Source: Pelodera strongyloides (lineage: Eukaryota; Nematoda; Chromadorea; Rhabditida; Rhabditidae). From it: a stretch of DNA of 64,000 nucleotides. Positions 1 through 12,033 of the stretch are shown in pieces (within the stretch, counting starts at the first letter, position 1; every line of letters begins with the position of its first letter). The stretch covers positions 1 through 64,000 of the forward strand of contig JAANDG010000517.1 of NCBI GenBank assembly GCA_036852015.1, written 5' to 3'. The translations under genes were made by a program, and so were the position numbers. The notes beneath the pieces were generated by a model, which did not search any database, was not told the origin of the DNA, and worked only from the letters and a program-made list of their open reading frames with translations.

Positions 1-299
1 TCACTCTTCTTTCTTATTGCCAGTCGTACTGAGGACTGAGGCTCATAGTTTTGGAGCTGAAAACTGATACTGTGTGGATTTATTAATCCCAATTGGTACT
101 TGTATTGAAAGGCGTGTTGCACTGTTTCAAAAGCAATAATTCATACCTCGCTCGTATTCTTATCGTATTTTTTTGTTAAGTTCCACCATTCTCCAAATTC
201 ATTCTTCATTTCACGATATGACACTCCACGAGCTATAAACATAACTTGTAATACTGGATTATGTGCACTGCAGGTATGTAACAAGTTTTTCTAGTGAAC

Positions 300-1590
300 T
301 GGAACTAGATGCTCCAATAACTTCACAAGTACCTACCTTACGTATTTTCGACGTGTGATTCTTCCACAACTATATGTTGTGGAAGCCCTCCCATCTCACC
401 CTTGTTGCGTTTTTTCACCGCGTGTCGTGTAGTCGATTTGCAGTTCGACTAAAAGACAATATTCTCAGCGATTAGCATTTAACATTTAACTGGGCTCATT
501 AAAGTTTTTATCTGTAATGAGTTTCAGTTTCTAGTAATTGTCTCCAATCTCCAATAACTTCACAAGTGCAAGTACCTACCTGACGTATTTTCGACGTGTG
601 ATTCTTCCACAACTATGTGTTGTGGAAGCCCTCCCATCTCACCCTTGTTGTGTTTTTTTTTCACCGCATGTCGTGTCGTCGTCGTCGATTTGCAGATTCG
701 ACTAAAAGGCAACTATTATTCTCAACGATTAGCATTTAACATTTAGCTGTGCTCATTAGAGTTTATCTGTAATGGTAATGAGTGTTATAGAGTATTTAAC
801 AAATTTAACTCCAGTTTCGGAAACGCGAAACTGCCCAAAATCTTGCTACAGTACGACCAAAATCGGGCTAGGACTTAAGTTGTTTTTTTGAAATTTTGTC
901 TGGACTCTCTCGCATTTGCTTGTACACTCAACGACTCTGCCGGAAACTAGAAAAAGCTGCTGAATGGTCTGTTTCCTGTTTCGCGTTTCCGAAACAGGAG
1001 TTGAATACTCTATCAGGTGTCAGTTTCCAAAGTCTCCAATAACTTCACAAGTAACGAGTACCTACCTTACGTATTTTCGACGTGTCTTTCTTCCACAACT
1101 ATGTGTTGTGGAAGCCCTCCCATCTCACCCTTGTTGCGTTTTTTTTTCACCACATGTCGTGTCGTCGTCGATTTGCAGATTCGACTAAAAGTCAACTATT
1201 ATTCTCAACGATTAGCATTTAACAGTTAGCTGGGCTCATTAGAGTTTTTATCTGTAATGAGTGTCAGTTTCCAGTAATTAAGAGTTTTTATCTGTAATGA
1301 GTGTCAGTTTCCAGTAATTAAGAGTTTTTATCTGTAATGAGTCAGTTTCCAGTAATTGAAGAAGTCTCCAATAACTTCACAAGGACCAACCTTACGTCTT
1401 TTCGACGTGCGATTCTTCCACAACTCTGTGTTTGTTGTGAAAGCCCTCCCTCTCACCCTTGTTGCGTTTTTCACCGCATGTGGTCAGGTCGACTTGCAGC
1501 TTCGACTAAAAAGACGATATTCTCAACGATTAGCATTTAACTTGCTTATTAGAGTTTATCTGTAGTGAATGTCAGTTTCCAATAATTGCA
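300..1590 (-). repeat. Four tandem copies of a block carrying a candidate cassette exon (family A)
   Basis: Four blocks of about 240-320 bases share long stretches. On the minus strand each has a pyrimidine-rich acceptor ending TTTTAG and a donor after AC (GTAAGG in three copies, GTCAGG in the second). The enclosed exons are 342-448, 585-701, 1071-1184 and 1396-1505. All four have an open frame encoding versions of a basic-then-acidic peptide: KRNKGEMGGLPQHIVVEE followed by HVENT. The middle two (117 and 114 nt) are symmetric phase 2-2 exons and join in frame. The leftmost copy has lost one base near its start, so it reads into a stop if spliced after the others. A CCACAAC/GTTGTGG inverted repeat lies inside each exon. 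I do not recognise the peptide. The blocks could instead be a non-coding tandem repeat with chance frames; conserved splice signals argue for exons. Confidence 0.5.
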
Positions 1591-2410
1591 GTCTCCAGTA
1601 TAACAAGTCAAAGTCAAACAAAGATGCCTAACTGTGCATAAGTGTAACTACCTGTCTCAATGAAGTGTGAATGCCCGGCGGCCGACATCCGAACCATTTT
1701 CCTCCATATCCCTTATCTTCTTGCAGCAGGAGCCTCTTTCGTAACACACTTCTAAATCAGACAGTTGGATGCCGGTGTTGTAATGCCAGTTTCCAGTAAT
1801 TGAAGTATCCAGTATAACGAGTCAAAGCAGCCTAGTTATACGTAAGTGCAACTACCCTACCTATCTCGATCCGTGTGTGTGAACGCCCGGCGGCCGACGT
1901 CCGAACCATTGTTCTCCTTTCTTATCTCCTCACATGATCCTCATCCGTAACACACTTCTAAATCAGACATTAGGATTCCGGTTTTGTAATGTCATTTTAC
2001 TGTAATTGAAGTCTCCAAAGTGAATGTCAAAGAAGCCTAGTTGTGCACAAGTGTGACTACCTGTCTCAACCCGAGTATGTGCACGCCCGGCGGCCGACGT
2101 CCGAACCATTGTTCTCCTTATCTTCTCACAGGAGCATATTCCTCTTCCGTAACACACTTCTAAATCAGACAGTGGATTCCGGTAATTCCGGTTTTGTAAT
2201 ACTGTAATTGAAGTCTCCATTATAACAAGTGCATGTGAAAGAACCCTAGCTATAATGAAGTGTAACTACCTGTTGCCTGTTTCATTCCGCGTGTGTGAAC
2301 GTCCGGCGGCCGACGTCCGAACCATTTTCTCCTTATCTCCGCATAGGAGCAGGAGCCTCATACGTTCTAAATCGGACAGTAGGATGCCGGTTTTGTATTG
2401 GCTATACATA
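1590..2410 (-). repeat. Four tandem copies of a second exon-bearing block (family B)
   Basis: Four blocks of about 200 bases follow family A. Each carries the core GGCGGCCGACRTCCGAACC. On the minus strand each has an acceptor GATTTAG, an exon of about 97-100 nt, and a donor GTAGTY or GTAGGG. The copy at 2061-2159 is a clean symmetric phase 1-1 exon (99 nt) containing MVRTSAAGRAHTRVET. The copy at 2270-2366 encodes MVRTSAAGRSHTRNET but is two bases off symmetry. The copies near 1655-1752 and 1865-1957 have stops in the matching frame. So two of four copies look usable and two look decayed. The product is unknown. Confidence 0.45.
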
Positions 2411-5400
2411 AGTGCAACTACCTATCTCGACAGTGGAGTCCAGTCCAGTTCAGTTTGTGCTTGAGTATAGTTCCAGTTTTAATCCAACAACGTTCTAACA
2501 TGCTCACCTTGGTAGGTCCGTCAGGTCCGTGTATCCTTTGTCCCAGTCCCACATTCTGTTCTCTCCCGGTCTCTCACCGTATTGCCGTAAGTTTCGTAGG
2601 ATCCACACCTCACCGCCCGTCGGTAATGACCAGCCGTCGTATGCAACCTACAAATCCCCAATTTGTCCAAAGTGTAAGTCCTAAGTCCTAAGATTTTGTT
2701 TTGTTTTATATTTGAGCAGTTCGCAGTTCTGTGATAACATTCGATTCCAATGTCCAAACTCATTCTCATTGTTTGCTGTTTTTATATTTGAATGAACTTC
2801 AATCTCACCTTATTTGTCCGATTGATCCGCTCCGTAACCTGGATCACTCCCTTATTTGCTCATTGGTTTCGTCCAGTGTCGTATCGTAGCATCTTACAAC
2901 TAAATAGCCTAGCTGCCTAGCAAGTAATGATTGTAACAGATCGTTCATGAGCTCAGTTTTCTATTTAATCGTTGACCTTAATCTTACCATGCGTGTATCC
3001 GTCTGTTCCGTCCGATTCTAGACATCTTTGGATCCACTTGGCTTGTATTTCTAACACACACGATCTCGTTTGTTTACATCCTAAATCCTAAATCCTTTAG
3101 TTAGTAGATTTCGTGATTTCATGTGCATCGTAATTTTAATGAAAACGGGAGAAACGTTCTGGCTGGCACACCTTGGTGATATCCGTCTGTCATTTGCGCA
3201 TTGTATTGTTTCCGTTTCCGTCGTTCCTTACTCGCTTACTCCATCTCGATCTTCGGGTATGTTGCAGTGATGCAGCATCCTAAATAAGGAAATTGTTGAA
3301 TAGTTCTTCCTCGTTCTTCCTCGAACAATTACTGAAATTGTTGAAGAGTGAGTAGTTCTTGCTCGAATCTATCGGATCACATATTTACCAGTAGTACTGG
3401 GTCTCGGTCTACCGGCGTTTTTGTTCGAGTCGAGTAGCTTTATTTACCAATTTACCTTATAGTGCGATCCTTCCTCCTTCCTCAATTTCTCCCGCCACAT
3501 CGCACCGTATGACCGTATTCACGGGGTGCTTCTTGCCTCCTTCACGCAGTTTCGCAAACCGCAGTTGTGCAATCTGCAAATTACCAATTATGTATTTGTA
3601 GTTTGTAGTTTGTACAAAACGTTGGTTTTGATTTGTACACCAAGAATTATTTTGTTCTGAGCTGTCTTTCGAAATTCGCCGACTCCTTGTTCTTTCTAAT
3701 GATTTTTCAGTCTCACTTTGTTTGTCCGTCCGATCCGCATCGTTACCTGCATCGCTTGTCTCTTCTTTGCCGACATTTGCCGTACTGTCTGCAGTGTCTG
3801 CGCTAGTGAATTGCTTCTAAAAATCTGACTTGTGACCGGTTGAGGAATTAATTGTTTCAATTAAGCATTCCATTTCATTTATATTTGACACTATTTTTTT
3901 TACTCAGATACTCAGCTTCAACCTTACCGTGCAACGCGAACCCTTGGGCTTATTGTCCATTTATGTCCCTCTTCGTATTCATTGGGTCCCTCCTTCCTCT
4001 GTTGATATGTAGGCAACCTGCAAGATACCGTCTAACTAAGGAAACTACGTTTCAGTTTGAACCTCGCCTCGGCGTACTTATGAGTTATTATCCTAGTGTT
4101 TTTTATACAACAGTGCAACTTACCACCATATATTGTCCTCGATATGCACTCGTCCTCGATAGCTTACTCAAGACAAGCGCCATATGTGCAATGTGCTTTT
4201 GCTTCTCCTCCGTGCGTGGCTCATCTAAAGAAGAATATTGAAATATAATTCGTGATTCTTCTTTTATAGATTAGTAATTCTGGTTATTTTTAGATTGATT
4301 ATGTGTTTAGACTTACCTTTGTATTCGTATTCTCTTCAAAGTAGTCCTTCCTCCCGCACTACATCATGGGATAATATTATGACTCTCAATATCTTTGAGC
4401 GCCTGTCTTCGTCCTATCTAAACGTGCCCGTGTATAGTTATTCTCGTGATTGCTTTGTGTTGTTCTAGTGCCTAGTCGTAGTTCTATGCCTTTTCCAGGG
4501 ATTCAATGCGATCATGCTCATTTCACTTTATGATACTATTAGTAGGGATTTTAAATTCCATAATTTTAGGATCAGAAGTGGTTACCTGTGCGGCCTGTGC
4601 CTTCTCGTCTTATTCCATCTTCCGTCTTCCGGTCGTCACTCTCCATATAAAACGTGTCCGGTCGCGACTGTCCGTTCCATTCGACTGTGTGGCCACACTC
4701 GATGTGCTGTTCTAAACGAAAACCAAGACTAAGGTAAGGCTCATATATGGTTTTCTACTTGTTTGTAGTTTGTACCAATAAGGTGAACATGCCGGTCGGC
4801 ACATGAGTGTAGTCTCATCTTATTGTATCAGTTATGGTATCAGATATGGTATCAGTTATGGCATCATATTATTGTATCAGTTAATATCGTGTGCAGGCTT
4901 TAGGCATATTAAAATCGTAATCGAGTATCGACTCACCTGTTCTCTCCTCAGTTGTCGCACTTAGAACTGATACCATCGACCCGCTCCGAATTCCGAATCC
5001 TGGGTCCCATTCTAAAAAATCTCATTTCATTTTTGATTGGGTGTACTTCCTCTTCCCCGTAACTTGCTAATTCAGTTCTAGCGTTCTGGCTTCTTAGAAT
5101 GCAGCCACTTACCCTAGAACCTCACTATCCTGTCTCTTCTGTTCCTTCACCATGGATCACTCTCGTGTGCTCAGTAAAGACCTTAAAATAATCTTCTTTA
5201 TCGGCATCGATCAGTTATTATTATTGATTGAATGTACAATGTGCCTCCCCCCTATAGTCCCTTCCAATGAATTCTTATTAGAGTAGAATCATGAACGTCA
5301 CATACCTTAACTGTAGTTTCCTCGGTCCTACTGTATCCTTGAAGGTCCTTGCTTATCGATTCCACCATATTCTTTCAATCTCCATATCACCAATCATCTT

Positions 5401-6200
5401 CTGCGCTAGCACATTCAGCAGTACCTTAAATAATATGGTTTATCAGTAATCAGTAGCGAGTAGAGTTTGTTAATTATCTATTGAATGCGCATACTTCGAC
5501 TTCCCCATTGGTTGCTATCTAATCCGATTCCATTGGCTTCTTACTTTCCTAGAATCTTGAATCACTCCTAACCTACTGTAGCGTCGCACATCGCAGGCCC
5601 TTGTTGTTCTTCGACTCTCTTCCCTTCCGATCCCGCCGTATTCATTTGGATCCTTCGCACCAAATTCGGTGTCCAAGTAGCAGTACCAAACCTTAAATAG
5701 ATCGTTTATCTTTTACTTTTATGTATTCTCGCTTTGATTGGACGCCCCAACTAAATACATAATCTTGGCTGCTCATAGTGCCCGCCGCATGCACAGCTAT
5801 TGTATAATTGTTCAAATGTGTGTCGTGTGCGTGTGTGTCTAATTGAGAATTGAGTTCATTCCTTACCTTCGTAAGTGGCTCGTGTTCGTGCATTGATCCT
5901 TATTCTATCCGTCACCTTATCGTATCTCCCGTGTCCATAGTAATATCACGCAATCACATTACCTTAAATATTTTTGTCATTATCATGTCGATTAGGATTA
6001 CTTCTTACTTCCATGTTCGTAACCATTTTTATTGTTAGAAATTGAATTTCATTTAACGATTGACAACGAAGAAATTGTTTAAGAGGTACCTGATCGCAGT
6101 GTCTTGATGTCTGCAGTCTGCCAGTAAGTAGTAAGTCTGAGCTGTCATTCTCGAGGTCTCGGTCTTTCTTCCAACTTCACACGCTGTCTAATCACATCAC
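2410..6200 (-). other. Decayed continuation of the exon array; several isolated candidate exons
   Basis: No long frame exists here, but short minus-strand frames lie between good splice sites. They are 2988-3050 (63 nt, phase 1-1), 3717-3816 (100 nt, with FTSADTADSTANVGKEET), 4586-4711 (126 nt, phase 1-1, fully open, with HTVEWNGQSRPDTFYMESDD) and 4937-5011 (75 nt, phase 1-1). Most begin with AA after the acceptor and several end ACA G before the donor, as family B does, so they would be interchangeable in a transcript. Other sites of the same shape (near 2800, 4310 and 5290) hold stop codons. A possible first exon with ATG at 5893 ends at a GTAAGG donor after nine codons (MHEHEPLTK). No start-to-stop gene can be assembled. 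The gene may continue beyond the left edge. Confidence 0.35.
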
Positions 6201-6285
6201 GGTACTCTGGCCATAAGCACCGGATAGCGAAAATAGACAATCCGCGTCATCTGAATAAGGTGCATTATTTCTTATGTAGACACTG

Positions 6286-6515
6286 GTGAAACTCCGCGCC
6301 ATCGCCGCGCACAAAATAAGGGTCCGCCGCTGGTGCGCGGCGCACCCCCACTACAGTGCGCGGTGAGCCGGTGAGTGCGCCACATGTGCGCTAGTGGTGT
6401 TCTATCTCACTTGGCGCACCTGCGGCGCATCATTTAGGGTAGACGCGGCAGGTACGCCATAAGTACACCAGTGGTGCGCCCCGCTGGCGCACACTGTTAC
6501 GGCGCGGAGTTTCAC
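6286..6515. mobile_element. GC-rich miniature inverted-repeat transposon
   Basis: A 230-bp island rich in GCGCC and GGCGCAC words sits in AT-rich sequence. It is bounded by exact 15-bp terminal inverted repeats: GTGAAACTCCGCGCC at the left and its complement at the right. There is no coding frame. I could not find a convincing target-site duplication, so the superfamily is open. Confidence 0.7.
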
Positions 6516-7079
6516 GTTGTAATGTCTTACTTTTGACAACATTAAAGTAGGTTGACAAAACCAAAAAACTTAACCCACCTGTATCTCAGAAGCTCCCGTC
6601 TTTTTTCACGTAGTTGGACGGGACGTAACATGACATGCAGATACATATACAGTACAAAAAAAGAACATGAATGAAGAAAAAAAAGAAATCAAACTACAAA
6701 GTAATCCCTAATTCCTATGAAATAGTAAAGAGCAAAAGAATCCTCATATTAGTGCGATGTACGCTTACAGATAAAAATTAATGTCTTGGTGATGCGAGAT
6801 GCTACGCTGGCAACGCATTTGTCATTTCAGATTCTGCTTCGTTACACATTCTTGAATTTAAGCTGGAATCGTTGCATCTCGTACCTAACCAGATTGTTGC
6901 TATTCAACATAAGAGAAAGCGTGGAAATGAATTGCTAATTGCTATAGAATAAAACACGAACTGTGCTACAAAGCGGAGAATATCTTACAAAAAGGGAAAG
7001 ATGAAACGATGAAAAGTCAGTAAAGTAAACACTGAATCGTAACTGAACAGAAACGTAAAAATAAAAGATACTAAAACAG

Positions 7080-7245
7080 TAATGGTAAACATATTATTTT
7101 TTGGTTTATTTTATTTTCTTTTTTTTTTGGCGCGGTTTTCTTTTTCTTTTTTTTCTTTTTTTTTGGTTTATTTTCTTTTTCTTTTTTTTTGGTTTATTCT
7201 TTTTTCTTTTTTTTGGCGCATTTTCTTTTGTTTTTTTCGTTTTTT
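7080..7245. repeat. T-rich low-complexity tract
   Basis: Runs of T interrupted by GG and GGCGC give a frame of nearly pure Phe/Leu/Trp that is not a protein. On the minus strand the same tract supplies several AATAAA hexamers just downstream of the stop codon of the 7.3-15.3 kb gene, so it could serve as its polyadenylation region. Confidence 0.6.
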
Positions 7246-7336
7246 TAATTAAAATATGTAGATACTATAAAGCATATGTGTCGCTCTTCGCTCCATTCTT
7301 TCTTGTGTGAGCGGCATATAATAAGTGTGTTGAGGC

Positions 7337-10300
7337 TCAGAATGAGCGTCTTCTCTTGTGCTCCGGCACTTCAGCCGTCGTCGGATCGTCATCTCCATCA
7401 GAGTGACGACGACCTTAAAGGGAGACCGCGGTTTACGCATAGTGAATGTACAGTAGGGTACTTCTCTTATTGTTACATCTGCGGTACTTATCACTTCAAT
7501 TCCTATTCCACTTCCCCTTTGTGTCTCCATTCTCCATTCACTCACACTAAGATTTACCAGATTTACCGAACTTGCCGTACCCCATTTCCGCTCCGTCAGA
7601 TTATCTCTACATTTTAATATTTAATAACTTTGTTTTGGGTTTATAACCTTTGTTTCTCCTTGGCGTAAGTCGAAACTCTAAACCTACGTCTGTTGGGTCC
7701 GGTCGCTGGTGGCCTCTCCGTGGTCCATGATGGGGTTGGTGACGCTGCTGCTCCATTCAGCCAGTCAGTGAAGGAGTTATTGATCGGGGACACCTCTGCG
7801 ATTATTATTTATTAGGCTAACTGTTAAGATATGATAATCAAATGCACATGCTGACTGATAAGTTTTTCCTTTGAAAGACTAATTATATCTCGCTCCTACT
7901 TACTGTAAGTCTTTGGTATGATAATGATGGTGTTAGAGTAGAAATTACTATATATTTTCTGACTTTCTACGGTAATTGGAATGTTTTCAGGTTTCACTCA
8001 CCGCGCAACTCAAAGAAGTTTCGGTATGTGGTGAGGCTTCCAGCGGACGTATTGAAGGAGCTGTTGATGGCGCTGCTCGATGAAGATCCACCTACAAATG
8101 CACTAGCGGTCTTTATATATGAGGTAAGTTACCTTTTTGTTTGAATTATGAACACCTTATTCCATCTTTTACTTTTCGTTTTTCGTCTATGAAGCGCGAA
8201 TTCCTTTAAAATGAAGCTACCGTTTACAGTAACATCGGTTGGTACCGTAACCGTACTACGTCAAAATATATATTAACCAGGGAGCCCTTTTTGCTATGCC
8301 TTTTCGATGCCGCTGCTGGCGTCCACTTTTGGGAGTCAGCTCGGCCTGTGTATCCGGCTATGTTTCTTATGTGCTATGGTGTTCATATAGCGCTGGTGAG
8401 TAATATTCAAACCTGTGGGCATCGGTGGCCTTGCTTGAGCTTGGTTTCCATTTCCGCGTTGGCTCTGTCCTCTCTGGGGTTGGGCATTAACAGCTCGAGG
8501 TCGCGCGACGGGTGGAGTATCTGAATCTGAATAGGAAATCTTATAGATTTTAGCGTTTTTCAGGTGTTCTATCATTGGCGTCGTCTGGTGTATCTTATGC
8601 ACTCGTTTCAATTTAATCCCTGGAATGGACACATAATCCATCGACAATAAGGGAGTAAGGTAAGGTTCTCAACGCTGTACCTGGTGAGAACACCCGTGGT
8701 TCGAGAGAGAAGCCAGAGATGTCGGAGGCCGGGTCACTCGATGAACGGCGTTCACCTTAATCGTTACTTAACAAATCAATTCGGTACATTTTAAGCTCCG
8801 TATGTCAAATACATGAAAGTGTGGCACTTACAAATCACTTCATTGATAATATTAGCCAATCAATTTGAGGAGTAATGAAGGCCGATTGTTATATCAAGAA
8901 GTGGGGTAGAATTGAAGAACACTACCCCCTGAGTTGAAGATCAGTACCCGTTTTGAAAAATATTATCCCATGCAAAATAGTACCCCCATTTTTCAAAACA
9001 CTCCCCACATCCCATGTCTTTACAAAATACTACCCCTTTCTAGTGGGTAGTGTTAGTCAATTGGTGGGTGGGGTAATATTTTGTAAGAAGGGGTAGTATT
9101 TTCACATGTAGGGTTGGCGACGGTAGCGTAATTTAAGATTACCTAGGATTTGAAGATCACTACCCCACCATTGAAGAACACTACCCCATCATTGAAGAAA
9201 ACTACCCCTTTCTTGCAATTTATTGGGCTGATAAAATGTCAAAAGTCAAAGGGGGGTAGTGTTCTTCAATGGAGGGGTAGTACTTTCTTTATATGTTACA
9301 AAATGCTACCTCCATACATTTGGGGTTGTATATTTCAAATTTGGATAGTATTCTTCGGTGGGGTAGTATTCTTCAAATTTGCCAAAAAGTGGTAGTGTAG
9401 TTTATAAAAAAATAGTTAATCAAACCAGCTGATGTTGTTGCCGGAGAAGGGGTGCTGCTCGATTCATGCCTTCTTCGAGTCCTTCGGTTGGCGATGGATT
9501 GTACGGGCGGGCTCACGGAAGAGGCGTCTGAATAGGAATATCACTCATAATTTCTTTTGATAGGAGTTTGAATCTTTTCAGATATTTTTTCGACCCAATA
9601 AAATAACTGTTTTGTGACTGAGAGGAGCTTCCAGTTTCCAGGGACAATAAGGTTAGCTTATTTGTTCTCTGATTTTTCTCATCTCTTCGTCTTATATATA
9701 CTAATGTTGTACCTGGGGAGAAAACTCGTGGCTCGTCCGAATAGCCTGAGATATCAGATCCTTGATCACTTGAGGAACGTCGTCCACCTTAATTACTTAT
9801 TTACATCTTAATTTCAGTTAGTTATGCCTAACAAGTAAGTGTCAAGCGTAGCACAGACATATTTTGGTTCATGTTAGCAGTTTTAATGAATAATAATGAA
9901 GACTGAATATACTTAAGTTAATAATTATTGTTATTATTCTAAACGATTATCGTTTTAGTCATTCAAACCGGAAGACGGTGTGGGCGAAGAGGGAGTATGG
10001 GATCCTTGTGGGGAACGTGAACGGTCGAGTGTGTGTCGCCTGGAGCGGTCGGACGCGCTGACACATCTGGCTGTCATCACCGACGTCTCTGAAACATAGT
10101 AATATTAGGTAATCATTTGTGTTTGTTTCTGAAATTTTTTTAAACATGCTTGCACCTCGTCACTCAAGCTTACATTGTCAAACGTATTCTGAGAGTGCTG
10201 GTTAATTTAATGACGTTAGCGATAGAGTTCAAACGGGAGGAATCCTAATGCTATCAATTTTAGCTTTACTAATTGAGAAATTTTGATTTAGATAAGTTTA

Positions 10301-12000
10301 GATAACGAGGTTACGTGACATTTAACAGTTGTCATCTTGAAATGTTAGAATCACGAATTAATATGTGTCATATCAGTATGCAGTGTGTTTTAGTCAATCA
10401 AACCGGATGACGACTGCTGAGGTGAGGCTTGACCACTTGGCGTGACTGCTGTCCGATGCCGATCTTTCCGATGTAGCTGTAGTGAGTCACTTTTATTATT
10501 TCAATGTGTTTTCTTGTGGTCATGCTTACTATTTGCATGCTAAAGGGTCAGGCTCACGAGAAAAGCACAATTTGCTAGTTTGCCATAATATTCCGGTTTT
10601 CCGTACATGGGAGCGTCATTACCATAACCATTAGACCCGGCAATTATAATGTCCCAACTCTCGTACATTGGTGTAAGAGGTTTACGACTAAATGAGAAAG
10701 GAGACGCAACTTAAATTTCTTATTAATCATAACGGTCATACGCTTAATGCTTACCGCCGTGCAGATCCATTCCATCGTCCAGGTCATTATCCGCATCGGC
10801 ACCCGCATTAGCATCTCCGTCCCCAAGGTCCATATCATTACCAGGTCCATATCATTACCCAGGTCCATATCATTACCCAGGTCCATATCATTATCCATGC
10901 CCATATCATTATCCATGCCCATATCATTATCCATGCCCATATCGTCCGCGTCCATGTTATTGTCGTCTCCTTGCGATCTTCCGCTAGCTCCACTATCTCG
11001 CTGTGGGCCTAAGTAATGCGAATGTATGTGTATGTCAGAATTTATAATTTCCTTGGTTAATCCTGCTTGACCTTTCGTTAATTAGGACGACCACGTAACT
11101 CTGTTCTATATAATAATTTCCTTTTAACAAGTTTACCTGGGGAACTGTTCTGGCGGGGAGAATCGGAGAACGAAAGACTGCTGTTGTTCCGGTATGCGGC
11201 ATCGCTTGAACGGGACTGACCTAAACATTGATATTGATTGATATTAGGGGCTCACCGTATCTTTTCATATCTATGTTAGCAAAAGTTTTCCGAGTTTTAG
11301 TAACGCCGCAAGTGTTTCGTGTAATTAATAAAGTAATGAATAAGACAAACTTTTGCGCCTTAATCGGGGAGATATTTTATGTTTCATTTCTATTGATGCT
11401 AATTCGACTTGTGCATCGCTTTTAGTAGCATTGCAATCTTGAGGCATAGATGCTAAAACCTGCTTTCCTTAGTCTCATACATGCACCAAAGAGTGCAACA
11501 TGAGGAGTGATAATGCGATGTCGTAATGAAGGCACTTGCTCCCTATGATATTGAGCACTATTGTAACAAAATATTGACCAACTGCGTTTAGTTTGCGGGA
11601 AAGAATTTACAATAGGACGTGTGGGTGCATATTACTTGCTTACTACTCATAGTATGTGATATGATGGTGAAGGATCACTTATGAGTTATGATATTTGGAG
11701 TAAGACTATTTGGGAAAAAACATTTCCTATTAAATGTAACTCTCACGGCTCTGTGCACTGTTGTCATCCTGACTGGCCGAATTATTATCGTGTGCTTCTC
11801 CGGCGTGTCCATTAGGCTGTCCTCCTGGTAACTGAGCATCTATAAGGTAGCCAAATGTATATTTCAGAACTTGCTTTAGCTTGTTTATTAAGCTGCAACC
11901 TACTGTACTATTCTTGGTGTATTTCAGTTTTAATCTGAAGGTACCGTACAACAACTAAGACGCCCTCACCAGAGTTAGTTGCTTAGAAAGCGTATGTTTC

Positions 12001-12033
<33 letters not shown>

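Noticed and set aside
7101..7310. Phe-rich 69-aa frame
   Set aside because: It is produced by a T-rich low-complexity tract.
8002..8110. Minus-strand exon of the 7.3-15.3 kb gene
   Set aside because: Its 109 nt would break the reading frame that otherwise closes exactly, and its acceptor lacks a pyrimidine tract.
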